Below, one piece after another: positions 1 to 7,758 of a stretch of 64,000 bases of DNA (positions within the stretch are counted from its first letter, which is position 1; each line of letters starts with the position of its first letter). The DNA comes from Patiriisocius_A hiemis (lineage in GTDB: Bacteria > Bacteroidota > Bacteroidia > Flavobacteriales > Flavobacteriaceae): positions 434,001 through 498,000 of the forward strand of contig NZ_JAVRHZ010000002.1 of NCBI RefSeq assembly GCF_031846325.1, written 5' to 3'. The translations under genes were made by a program, and so were the position numbers. The notes under the pieces are model-generated. The model was given only the letters and a program-made list of their open reading frames with translations. It was not told where the DNA came from and made no database searches.

Positions 1-373
1 ATAGTGTTATAAAACCATGTGCAAATCCTCTTGGCACATATAATTGTTTATGGTTTTTGCCTGAAAGCAGTATTGAATATTGTTTTCCAAATGTTGGAGA
101 GTCTCTTCTTATATCAATTACCACGTCTAAGACCTCGCCCACAATAGCTCGCACCAATTTTGCTTGTGCCATTTCTCCTTTTTGAAAATGAAGCCCTCTT
201 AAAACTCCTCTTGTTGAGGTAGATTGATTATCTTGTATAAAAGGTGTTTTAATTCCTGTGTTTTTTATGAATGCGGCTTCATTAAAAGTTTCGCAAAAAG
301 CACCTCTTTCGTCATAAAAAACATTTGGTGTTAGTACAAAACAATCTTTAAGTGGTGTTTTTTCTATTTTCAA
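1..373 (-). CDS. rfbC: dTDP-4-dehydrorhamnose 3,5-epimerase, 3' end cut off by the window
   Basis: The reverse strand translates to a typical RfbC N-terminus beginning MKIEKTPLKDCFVLTP, followed by YDERGAFCETFNE and a TRGVLRGLHFQKG segment that matches the family's conserved RGxHxQ active-site region. The enzyme epimerises C3 and C5 of dTDP-4-keto-6-deoxyglucose in dTDP-L-rhamnose synthesis. No ATG stands at the right place. The family-matching start is a TTG at 373-371, three bases after the rfbA stop codon, so translational coupling to rfbA is likely. About 124 codons are inside the window and the remainder lies to the left. Function is secure; the TTG start is an inference from alignment to the usual family N-terminus. 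Confidence 0.9.
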   Translation of the reverse strand, partial: MKIEKTPLKDCFVLTPNVFYDERGAFCETFNEAAFIKNTGIKTPFIQDNQSTSTRGVLRGLHFQKGEMAQAKLVRAIVGEVLDVVIDIRRDSPTFGKQYSILLSGKNHKQLYVPRGFAHGFITL

Positions 374-376
374 AAC

Positions 377-1234
377 TTATTTTAATTGTATTAAATGCTT
401 TCCGTATCCACTTTTAAGGAGTGGTGTTGCCAAAGTGATTAGTTTTTCTTTAGAAATAAAGCCCATTTCGTAAGCAGCTTCTTCAATTGCACCTATCTTA
501 AGCCCTTGCCTTTCTTCAATAACTTCAACAAACTGGGAAGCTTGCATTAAAGAAGCAAAAGTGCCGGTATCTAGCCAAGCTGTCCCTTTATCAAGGATAC
601 TTACACTTAGTTTTCTTTGTTGTAAGTAAACGTTATTTACATCTGTAATTTCCAGCTCACCTCTTGGGCTTGGTTTTATGTTTGCAGCAATATCTACTAC
701 ATTATTATCATAAAAGTAAATACCTGGTACTGCATAGTTTGATTTTGGGTTGGGTGGTTTTTCTTCTATAGAAAGTGCCTTCCCTGTTTCATCAAAATCT
801 ACAACACCGTATCTTTCTGGATCATGCACATGATACGCATATATTATTCCTCCATCTGGGTCATTATTAGCCTGTAACAATTCCTTTAAGCCACTTCCGT
901 AAAATATATTATCCCCAAGTATTAGCGCTACTTTATCATCCCCTATAAAATCCTTTCCAATAATAAATGCTTCAGCAAGGCCATTGGGGTTTTCTTGTAC
1001 TTCATAACTAAATTTACATCCAAGTGAAGACCCATCGCCTAAAAGTTTCTCAAATAAAGGTAAGTCTTGAGGTGTAGAAATAATTAAAATCTCTCTTATT
1101 CCAGCATACATTAACGTTGATAATGGGTAGTAAATCATTGGTTTGTCATATACTGGCATTAACTGTTTGCTTACAGCTAATGTAATAGGGTGGAGCCTAG
1201 TACCTGAACCTCCTGCTAAAATTATTCCTTTCAA
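377..1234 (-). CDS. rfbA: Glucose-1-phosphate thymidylyltransferase
   Basis: A 285-residue protein of normal family length. It makes dTDP-glucose from dTTP and glucose-1-phosphate, the first step of dTDP-rhamnose synthesis. The nucleotide-binding signature LAGGSGTRLHP is at residues 6-16, KQLMPVYDKPMIYYPL follows, and the sugar-phosphate site segments ILGDNIFYG and EKPPNPKSNYAVPGIY are intact. It lies 12 bases downstream of rfbB and directly upstream of rfbC, so the three rfb genes form one leftward unit. No promoter was seen in the short gaps, so expression probably depends on the promoter in front of the DUF6909 gene or further upstream. Confidence 0.97.
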   Translation of the reverse strand: MKGIILAGGSGTRLHPITLAVSKQLMPVYDKPMIYYPLSTLMYAGIREILIISTPQDLPLFEKLLGDGSSLGCKFSYEVQENPNGLAEAFIIGKDFIGDDKVALILGDNIFYGSGLKELLQANNDPDGGIIYAYHVHDPERYGVVDFDETGKALSIEEKPPNPKSNYAVPGIYFYDNNVVDIAANIKPSPRGELEITDVNNVYLQQRKLSVSILDKGTAWLDTGTFASLMQASQFVEVIEERQGLKIGAIEEAAYEMGFISKEKLITLATPLLKSGYGKHLIQLK

Positions 1235-1246
1235 AATTATTCTCTT

Positions 1247-2263
1247 TTAAAGTCTATTGGTATTATTTAAATACCATTCTATTGTTTTTTTAATTCCGCT
1301 TTCAAAATTCTCGTCAGCTTTCCAGCCTAATTCATCTTCTAGTTTACTAGCGTCTATTGCATATCTAAAATCATGACCTGGTCTGTCTTTTACAAACGAA
1401 ATCTGATCCCTATATGATTTATTTTGAGGCTTCAATTCATCCATAAGATCACATATAGTATGAGCAATATATAGGTTTTCTCGTTCATTTCTCCCACCAA
1501 TATTATATGTTTCTCCTAACCTACCGTTGTCTAATGCCAGTTTAATTCCTGTACAATGGTCAAGGACGTAAAGCCAATCTCTTACATTTTTTCCGTCACC
1601 ATAAATAGGGATAGGTTCTCCGGCAATTGCTTTTCTTATAATTGTAGGAATTAATTTTTCTTTGTGCTGATTAGGTCCATAATTGTTTGAGCAGTTTGTT
1701 GTAACTACTGGCATCCCGTAAGTGTGAAAGTAGCTTCTAACAATAAAATCTGAAGATGCTTTAGACGCACTATAAGGGCTATTAGGCGCATACGGGGTTT
1801 CTTCAGTAAACAACCCTTCAGCCCCCAACGTTCCATACACTTCGTCTGTTGAGACATGCAAGAATCTGGCTTTTGAATATTCTTCTTTTAAATGATTAGG
1901 ACCATCCATCCAAAGCTTATAAGCAGCATGCAACAAATTAAACGTGCCTACAATATTAGTAGCAATAAAAGCCCCTGGCCCAGTAATTGAATTGTCCACA
2001 TGTGATTCTGCCGCAAAGTGAACTACTTGAGTAAAAGAGAATTTTTCAAAAAGACGGTGTACAAATTGCTCATCACAGATGTCTCCTTGTACGAATGTGT
2101 AGTTTTTATTGCTAGTAAATTCTTCTAAATTTCGTGTATCCCCAGCATATGTAAGCTTATCTAACACCACAACCTCATCGTTTGTGTTTTCTAAAATATA
2201 GCCTACATAATTAGACCCTATAAAGCCTGCGCCCCCTGTTATAAGTACTTTATTGTTGCTCAA
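1247..2263 (-). CDS. rfbB: dTDP-glucose 4,6-dehydratase
   Basis: A 338-residue extended short-chain dehydrogenase. It converts dTDP-glucose to dTDP-4-keto-6-deoxyglucose with bound NAD. The Rossmann motif TGGAGFIGSNY is near the N-terminus (about residues 9-19). The catalytic segment STDEVYG and the YSASK (YxxxK) motif are present, as is NCSNNYGPNQHKEKLIP, typical of RfbB. The gene begins 14 bases downstream of the DUF6909 stop codon and ends 12 bases before rfbA, so it belongs to the same leftward operon. The ATG at 2263 gives the standard family N-terminus. Confidence 0.97.
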   Translation of the reverse strand: MSNNKVLITGGAGFIGSNYVGYILENTNDEVVVLDKLTYAGDTRNLEEFTSNKNYTFVQGDICDEQFVHRLFEKFSFTQVVHFAAESHVDNSITGPGAFIATNIVGTFNLLHAAYKLWMDGPNHLKEEYSKARFLHVSTDEVYGTLGAEGLFTEETPYAPNSPYSASKASSDFIVRSYFHTYGMPVVTTNCSNNYGPNQHKEKLIPTIIRKAIAGEPIPIYGDGKNVRDWLYVLDHCTGIKLALDNGRLGETYNIGGRNERENLYIAHTICDLMDELKPQNKSYRDQISFVKDRPGHDFRYAIDASKLEDELGWKADENFESGIKKTIEWYLNNTNRL

Positions 2264-2277
2264 AATAATTGTTTAGT

Positions 2278-3966
2278 TTAGTCTAAAATTTGTTTTAACA
2301 TTTTTTCGGTGATTACATAAGTAGGTTTTACACCACTTGCACCTAATCCACCAGATGCTAATGTACTCCCTGTTTCTAATGGGTTATCACTTGCATAATA
2401 TGCATATCTCACTTTAACTTTTGAGGAAATACTCCCTCTAATTTTTGAAGCAGCTTGTATTGCTTTTTGATAATGTGCTCCTTCCATTTCTAACCCAATA
2501 ACATCCCATGTAGATTCATAAAAAAACTTGAGAACATCTCTATTTTGCAAGGATGTCCCTAAGACAGTAATCATGCTTCCAGAGCAAACACTAATTCCAT
2601 CTTCATCAAAATGGGATTTCTTTAATTTGTTTTTAAAGGGGTAATTATCTGCTGTACCCTCGAAAACATGTGCCGAAGGAATCATAATATCTCCCTTGCC
2701 TCCTTCAAGAATACCTGCCTTACCCATTATAGATATAGACTCAATAGTTAAAAAGTGTTGCGTCTTTGCATCAATATTATATGGCTTTAATAGCTCATCC
2801 ATTGTTTCATAGGCTTGTTCACCAAAGGCGTAATCCATAACTATAATTACAGGCTTGTGTTCTTTAGAATTATCACCAGTATTTTTCGAGTAAATGCTTT
2901 CAGGAAATTTACTAGTATCAAAAATCTGGACGTCTATGTTAGTACCACTTTCATCTTTAATTAAAGTCATTCCATTTTTACTAGCAAGTTTACTTACTTT
3001 GTCACGTAACTTGCTGCTTGAAGGAACACTTAATGCTTCAAAAAGCTCATGCTTTGTTTTATTTTTTGCTTCAGTAATTAGTGCTTTTTCTGCAAATAGT
3101 GTATTCATCACGCTATGCATGTTGGCGCTAATAATATGCAGCGGTCGCTCAATAAGCCCTTTCTCTGCAAGAACATCTTTAATTTTAAGTGCCCAACGCT
3201 CACCGTGAATATGATGTCCTAGGCGTTCACGTAGTACTGGACTAAAAGTAATAATTCGCTTATTATCATTAACTACCTCATCTATGGCAAGTTTCCCTAG
3301 GTAATAAATAATGTTTAAAAACCTGTTAGGGTTTTCTGTGTCTGCAAAAAAAGGATATACGTTATTGACCTCTTCGAAGGTTCTGCCTAAAAAGTTAGCG
3401 GTGTGAGTTAAGGCAACTTCTCGTTCTTTCTTTGTGAGTTCTTCTTTTTTGAAAACTGCCTGTTCTAATTTTATCCAGTCTCTAATTACAGCGCCCTCAT
3501 CACTAATCATGACCTGTTTCATAATTTTATGAGATTCTATATATAAAAAAGTGAGATGGGTTAGAATGTCATAAATTTCGGAGCGTCCGCGCGTTATTTC
3601 AATATTCATTTGCTCCTCATCAATACGATAACAATTTCTTCTTCTTTTTAAAGGAATAATAGGGATAAAGTGTGAGTTTTTATAACCTTCATCACTTGTA
3701 AGGTTGATAAACCTACATTCTTCAATACCCTTAGGGAGCCTATCCATAACATAAAGCAACCCTTGTAACTCTATTTTTTCTTCTGCAATAGAGCCATATA
3801 TTTCTGGTCTTAAAATTAATAAAGAGTCTCGTAAAGACTCCCCAGAAACCCCCATAGGTTTATAAAAGCCTCTGTTAAATAGGTGTCGCATTGTAATATA
3901 CAAACGCTCTATCGCACCTGTACTCTCTTGTGCTCTTGTTCTGGTATGTGTTTTTGTTTCTGCCAT
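2278..3966 (-). CDS. DUF6909 family protein with nucleoside-phosphorylase-like C-terminal half
   Basis: I recognise this as the Bacteroidota-specific DUF6909 family (about 560 residues); its function has not been established to my knowledge. Visible in the sequence is a C-terminal region (about residues 370-560) that reads like the PNP/UDP phosphorylase superfamily. The segment IMGKAGILEGGKGDIMIPSA resembles the GxxGgL...GDlvip phosphate/ribose loop, GLEMEGAHY resembles the MEGA nucleoside-binding motif, and YYASDN resembles the SD catalytic strand. The N-terminal half is charged and helical with no motif I know. The reading frame is open to a GTG at 3978, but a -7 promoter box (3978-3985) overlaps that codon, so the ATG at 3966 (MAETKTHTRTRAQ) is chosen. 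It sits between GH3 and rfbB. Confidence 0.75.
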   Translation of the reverse strand: MAETKTHTRTRAQESTGAIERLYITMRHLFNRGFYKPMGVSGESLRDSLLILRPEIYGSIAEEKIELQGLLYVMDRLPKGIEECRFINLTSDEGYKNSHFIPIIPLKRRRNCYRIDEEQMNIEITRGRSEIYDILTHLTFLYIESHKIMKQVMISDEGAVIRDWIKLEQAVFKKEELTKKEREVALTHTANFLGRTFEEVNNVYPFFADTENPNRFLNIIYYLGKLAIDEVVNDNKRIITFSPVLRERLGHHIHGERWALKIKDVLAEKGLIERPLHIISANMHSVMNTLFAEKALITEAKNKTKHELFEALSVPSSSKLRDKVSKLASKNGMTLIKDESGTNIDVQIFDTSKFPESIYSKNTGDNSKEHKPVIIVMDYAFGEQAYETMDELLKPYNIDAKTQHFLTIESISIMGKAGILEGGKGDIMIPSAHVFEGTADNYPFKNKLKKSHFDEDGISVCSGSMITVLGTSLQNRDVLKFFYESTWDVIGLEMEGAHYQKAIQAASKIRGSISSKVKVRYAYYASDNPLETGSTLASGGLGASGVKPTYVITEKMLKQILD

Positions 3967-3977
3967 TATTTTCGGCA

Positions 3978-3985
3978 CAAAGATA
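3978..3985 (-). promoter_or_regulatory. Promoter -7 box (TATCTTTG) for the DUF6909-rfbBAC unit
   Basis: Reverse strand TATCTTTG matches the Bacteroidota TAnnTTTG element, with a TTG at 4006-4004 as the -33 element 18 bases upstream. The box ends 11 bases before the ATG at 3966, giving a very short leader. The -33 element overlaps the GH3 stop codon. Confidence 0.65.
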
Positions 3986-4000
3986 CTATTAATTTTATCC

Positions 4001-5488
4001 TTACAAGTTTAAAATGGCATCGGCTAAGGTGCGATCATTTGCTAATCTAGGCACCTTGTTTTGCCCCCCTAATTTACCTTGACTTTTCATGTAATTTTTA
4101 AAACTGTTTTTATCTAGAACTGTTATAACAAGTGGTTTCAGTATTTTTCCAACAATAAGGTCTTTGTAATAACTGTTTTGAGATTGCATCGCAGTATCTA
4201 TAGTTTTTTCAACTTCGTTTATATTTTTAGGTTGGTTTTCAAATTCTATAAGCCACTCATGATAAGGAAGTCCTTCTTTTGGGCTTGTTTGAGGTGCTAC
4301 TGTAAATTCTGAAATAGAAAAACTGTGCTTCTTCATTGCAATGTTTAGCGCTTCTTCTACTTCTTTACCAATAACATGCTCACCGAAAGCTGAAATAAAA
4401 TGCTTTATTCTTCCTGTAACTACAACTCGGTAGGGCTTTGTAGAAGTAAACATAATTGTGTCACCTACGTTGTAGCCCCATAGTCCTGCATTGGTCGAGA
4501 TTATCATTACATAATTAACTCCTTCTTCAACTTCGCCAATAGTAAGTCTTTTTGGGTTTTCTGAAAAGAACTTGAAAGCCTCTATAAATTCGTAAAAAAT
4601 ACCCGAGTCTAACTGAAGTAACATCCCTTTTTCTTTTTGTGAATCTTGAAAGGCAAAAAACCCTTCTGAAGCTGGAAAAAGCTCAATGCTTGGTACTTTT
4701 CTGCCAATTAACTCTTCAAACTTTGCTCGATAGGGCTCATAGTTTACACCGCCGTAAATAAATAACTCAAAGTTTTTAAACAAGTCACCTACTTTTTTAT
4801 TTGTTTCTGCCTGAAGCCTTTCAAAATACATTTGCACCCATGAAGGAATCCCACTAATTACAGTCATGTCCTCATTTTTAGTTTCTTCGACAATAGCATC
4901 TACTTTGGTTTCCCAATCGTCTATACAGTTGGTTTCCCAGCTAGGTAGTCTGTTTTTTTGAAGATAGCTAGGCACGTAGTGTGCTACAATGCCAGAAAGC
5001 CTTCCTAGTTTAATTCCATTTTTCTCGTTTAACTCGGGACTGCCTTGAAGAAATATCATTTTTCCATCCACAAATGCTGCATTGCCTGTTTCGTGGATAT
5101 AACATAAAATTGCATTTCTAGCTGCGTTAACATGGGTAGGCATCGACTCCTTAGTCAAAGGAATATACTTAGCGCCCGATGTGGTTCCAGAGGTTTTTGC
5201 AAAATAAAGTGGTTTTCCTGGCCAAAGTATGTCTGCTTCACCTGCAACTGCTTTTTCAACATAGGGTTTTAGATCTTCATAATCTCTAATGGGTACTCTG
5301 GATGCAAATTCTGCAAATGAGTTTATCTTACTAAAGCTATGGTCACTCCCAAATTGAGTGTTTTTTGCTTGATTTAGTAAGCCATCAAAAACTTTTTGTT
5401 GGGTTTTGACAGGGTTGGCCGCCCAATCCATCATTTTTTTATGAACGCTTTTTGCAAAAATTTTGGCTGCGAAGGACTTTATTGACAT
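4001..5488 (-). CDS. GH3-family acyl-acid amido synthetase-like protein
   Basis: A 495-residue protein of the GH3 family, named after plant auxin-responsive enzymes. These adenylate a carboxylic acid with ATP and usually join it to an amine. The ATP-binding motif TSGTTSG is at residues 99-105, followed by the GH3 features IFLQGSPEL, SAFGEHVIGKEVEEAL and a C-terminal half typical of the superfamily. The substrate of bacterial members is unknown to me. It has no signal peptide and should be cytoplasmic. It lies 9 bases downstream of the M23 peptidase gene and 22 bases before the promoter box end of the DUF6909 gene, so the M23-GH3 pair is probably one transcript. Confidence 0.9.
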   Translation of the reverse strand: MSIKSFAAKIFAKSVHKKMMDWAANPVKTQQKVFDGLLNQAKNTQFGSDHSFSKINSFAEFASRVPIRDYEDLKPYVEKAVAGEADILWPGKPLYFAKTSGTTSGAKYIPLTKESMPTHVNAARNAILCYIHETGNAAFVDGKMIFLQGSPELNEKNGIKLGRLSGIVAHYVPSYLQKNRLPSWETNCIDDWETKVDAIVEETKNEDMTVISGIPSWVQMYFERLQAETNKKVGDLFKNFELFIYGGVNYEPYRAKFEELIGRKVPSIELFPASEGFFAFQDSQKEKGMLLQLDSGIFYEFIEAFKFFSENPKRLTIGEVEEGVNYVMIISTNAGLWGYNVGDTIMFTSTKPYRVVVTGRIKHFISAFGEHVIGKEVEEALNIAMKKHSFSISEFTVAPQTSPKEGLPYHEWLIEFENQPKNINEVEKTIDTAMQSQNSYYKDLIVGKILKPLVITVLDKNSFKNYMKSQGKLGGQNKVPRLANDRTLADAILNL

Positions 5489-5497
5489 TGCTTACAT

Positions 5498-6364
5498 TTA
5501 TTCAAAATCAATACTATTTGTTGGATCTATAGCATTGCCATCCAACCATAACTCAAAATGAAGGTGAGGCCCAGACGTTAGCTCTCCTGTACTACCAGCC
5601 TTTGCAATAACTTCTCCTCCTTTTACTGTTTCCCCTTGTGACTTTGACAAGGATGCATTATGCTTATAAACTGATAGTAAATTATTAGGGTGCTCAATAA
5701 TTATTACATGGCCAGTTTCTGCCGTCCATTCAGCAAAAATAACAGTCCCATCTGCTACAGCTTTTATAGGTGCGTTTTTTATAGTAACAATATCAACCGC
5801 ATAGTGCTTTTCTTTGGCGTTGTAAGGTTCTGAAATAGTTCCCTTAACAGGAGTAAATAGCGCTAAACTAATTTCGTTATCCTCGGATAACGGATTATAC
5901 TTATCCTCTTGAGCCACTTTTTCTCTAAGAAGAGAATCTTCTTTTGATGCGCTAAAGTTAACAGTAGATGGGTCTATTTTTGCGGCTTCTAGGATAGAGT
6001 CTTTATTAAAGTCAACTGTTTTTACGTCTCCTGTAAGCACTTTTCTTATAGAAGCAACATATTGATCGTTTATAGCAATAACTCTTCTTAAAGAGTCTGT
6101 TTTAAAGGTTAAATCGGTTGCTTTTTTCTTTAAAGAAGTGGAGGAATACCCCGGGATATATTCTTTAAGGGGTGTAAAAGCAATTAATACTGTGGTAAGC
6201 ACAATTAGAAAGATGGCAGATATGGTGCTAAACACAAACACATTGAGTCTGTTTAGTTTAAATGAAAAGCGTTCTTCAAAAGTATCTTCATTAAGCACTA
6301 CAAGCCTGTACTTGTGGAGTAGCTTTTTCTTTATGTTCTTTCTTTTTTTGTTCTTTTTAGCCAT
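5498..6364 (-). CDS. Membrane-anchored M23 family peptidase (LytM domain)
   Basis: A 288-residue protein with a basic cytoplasmic N-terminus (about 20 Lys/Arg in the first 40 residues), one membrane segment at about 41-63, a short helical linker, and a C-terminal LytM/M23 domain. Zinc-site residues are visible: H187 and D191 (HYAVD), and H267 and H269 (HLHFE), with H235 in a YKH segment. M23 enzymes cut peptidoglycan cross-bridges in the periplasm, or activate amidases if catalytically dead; here the ligands are intact. The usual HxGxD motif reads HYAVD. It heads the leftward run GH3-DUF6909-rfbBAC. A TATATTTG box lies 18 bases upstream of the ATG. Confidence 0.92.
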   Translation of the reverse strand: MAKKNKKRKNIKKKLLHKYRLVVLNEDTFEERFSFKLNRLNVFVFSTISAIFLIVLTTVLIAFTPLKEYIPGYSSTSLKKKATDLTFKTDSLRRVIAINDQYVASIRKVLTGDVKTVDFNKDSILEAAKIDPSTVNFSASKEDSLLREKVAQEDKYNPLSEDNEISLALFTPVKGTISEPYNAKEKHYAVDIVTIKNAPIKAVADGTVIFAEWTAETGHVIIIEHPNNLLSVYKHNASLSKSQGETVKGGEVIAKAGSTGELTSGPHLHFELWLDGNAIDPTNSIDFE

Positions 6365-6382
6365 TTTATGAAATCCTCACTA

Positions 6383-6390
6383 CAAATATA
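6383..6390 (-). promoter_or_regulatory. Promoter -7 box (TATATTTG) for the M23-GH3 unit
   Basis: Reverse strand TATATTTG matches TAnnTTTG exactly and lies 18 bases before the ATG at 6364. No convincing -33 TTTG was found at the expected distance. Confidence 0.6.
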
Positions 6391-6454
6391 AAACAAACTA
6401 AACCCTTATGTGGTAAAGTTGTCTATGTTAACGTATAGTCTAGCAAATTCTTGT

Positions 6455-6462
6455 TACCTTTG
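6455..6462 (+). promoter_or_regulatory. Promoter -7 box (TACCTTTG) for tatA
   Basis: TACCTTTG matches TAnnTTTG and lies 19 bases before the tatA ATG. It is divergent from the M23 promoter about 70 bases away. Confidence 0.6.
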
Positions 6463-6481
6463 TACTCTAAATTTGAATTAA

Positions 6482-6664
6482 ATGGAAGCATTATTAATAC
6501 CCTTAGCAATTGGACCTTGGCAAATAGCACTACTTGTGGTAGTGGTTTTACTCCTTTTTGGAGGTAGAAAAATACCTGAATTAATGCGCGGACTAGGAAG
6601 TGGTATTAAGGAGTTTAAAGACGCTTCTAAAGAAGATAATGACGACGGTAAAATAGAGAAATAA
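6482..6664 (+). CDS. tatA: Twin-arginine translocase subunit TatA/TatE
   Basis: A 60-residue protein with the classic TatA layout: a short periplasmic N-terminus, one membrane helix at about residues 10-27, the hinge FGGRKIPELMRGLG, then an amphipathic helix and an acidic/basic tail (KEDNDDGKIEK). TatA forms the pore of the folded-protein exporter with TatC. The tatC gene is not in the window. The gene is monocistronic: it has its own promoter, and a bidirectional hairpin terminator follows 68 bases downstream. The length and motif are normal for the Bacteroidota type. Confidence 0.95.
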   Translation: MEALLIPLAIGPWQIALLVVVVLLLFGGRKIPELMRGLGSGIKEFKDASKEDNDDGKIEK

Positions 6665-6731
6665 GTTTTTTAAATAGCTTAGACTCGCTTCGCTACTAGA
6701 CTTTAGGTTCTAGACAAATAATAAAATATAT

Positions 6732-6767
6732 AAAGCCTTGCTAATTGAACCAGCAAGGCTTTTTTAT
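6732..6767. terminator. Bidirectional intrinsic terminator between tatA and the DUF4837 gene
   Basis: An 11-bp perfect stem (AAAGCCTTGCT at 6732-6742, AGCAAGGCTTT at 6752-6762), a 9-base loop and a T-run follow tatA. The A-run on the other side allows use by the leftward DUF4837 gene, which converges on it. Confidence 0.9.
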
Positions 6768-6783
6768 TGGTGATATTTTCGTG

Positions 6784-7755
6784 TTATTCAATCTTAGCGG
6801 TTTTTAAAATAGACTCTAGCTCAAACTGCAGGTCTCTCTTACGTACAGAAGGCGCATAGGTAAACCCCTCTAAAATTAAGTATCTGTTTTTTGCTGAATC
6901 CTTAACTGCATAATTTAAAAAAGGTCCTGCCATAAATTGGTCTTTTACATCCCAAGTTCCTTTGGTTTCGTAGGCAAATTTTCCGTCTAATTCTGTAGTA
7001 AATAAAAATGGCGCATAGGCTTTTTCAGTTTGAAAGTGCCCTTCGTCTTCTACAGGTAGTAGGCTTCCTCCAATAGAGTCTCTTACTCTTATAATATCCC
7101 CAATTATAGTACTGTCTTTCCCTATCATATTTAAAGGGACTTCATAAACCAAAATATTAGTGCTTCCAGATTTTAAATCTTTACGCATCCAGTAAAAATC
7201 ATCCCCTTTATGCGCTACTCTATAAGCTGAAGGCATAGTTAAACTCACGCCAAATCGTTCTTTTAAAGAATCTGGCTTTATTGGATCTACATTTGTTCTA
7301 CGTTGTCTTTCCTTAATTTCAGAATCGTGAAATACATCAATTATTTGCTTATGTTTTAATGCTAAGAGCTCTATAATATCTTCTTTGGTTTGCCCTGTTA
7401 AATAAGCAATGGTTTGCGGTTTTGCATAACTATCCTTCGCAACACTTACCTTGTTTTCATCACCTAATCTTGCGTATAAAATAATTCTAGATTTTCTAGC
7501 AAAACCAGAAAATGCATTAGGTGGCATCTGGTTCATAGAAAATAAGGGTTCGTCTTGTGGTAGCCCATCTGTTGGGGCAGCAAAGTATTTTCGAATTTCT
7601 TCACCCACTTCTCCGTTCCATAAATCGTTAGTAGACACAACCTGCAATGTATTAATGTTACCTACAGATTTTGAAAGTATAGCAGTATCTTTTTTTTCTG
7701 AATTGTCACAAGAGATGATAAGTATCGCAAGTACTAATGTGTAAAGAGTTTTCAT
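6784..7755 (-). CDS. DUF4837 family lipoprotein
   Basis: A 323-residue predicted lipoprotein. A hydrophobic signal peptide ends in ILIISC, giving the lipid-anchored cysteine at residue 16. The rest matches the Bacteroidota family DUF4837, including the segments LWNGEVGEEIRKYF, PPNAFSGFARKSRII and the repeated long strands near the C-terminus. Function is unknown. It starts three bases after the stop codon of the lytic transglycosylase gene, so the two are almost certainly translated from one mRNA, which suggests a role in the envelope. Family assignment is from recognition, not from a search. Confidence 0.85.
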   Translation of the reverse strand: MKTLYTLVLAILIISCDNSEKKDTAILSKSVGNINTLQVVSTNDLWNGEVGEEIRKYFAAPTDGLPQDEPLFSMNQMPPNAFSGFARKSRIILYARLGDENKVSVAKDSYAKPQTIAYLTGQTKEDIIELLALKHKQIIDVFHDSEIKERQRRTNVDPIKPDSLKERFGVSLTMPSAYRVAHKGDDFYWMRKDLKSGSTNILVYEVPLNMIGKDSTIIGDIIRVRDSIGGSLLPVEDEGHFQTEKAYAPFLFTTELDGKFAYETKGTWDVKDQFMAGPFLNYAVKDSAKNRYLILEGFTYAPSVRKRDLQFELESILKTAKIE

Positions 7756-7758
7756 TTT

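Noticed and set aside
2278..3966. Calling the DUF6909 gene AMP nucleosidase
   Set aside because: The C-terminal half has a related signature but the N-terminal domain and length differ, so the enzyme name is not supported.
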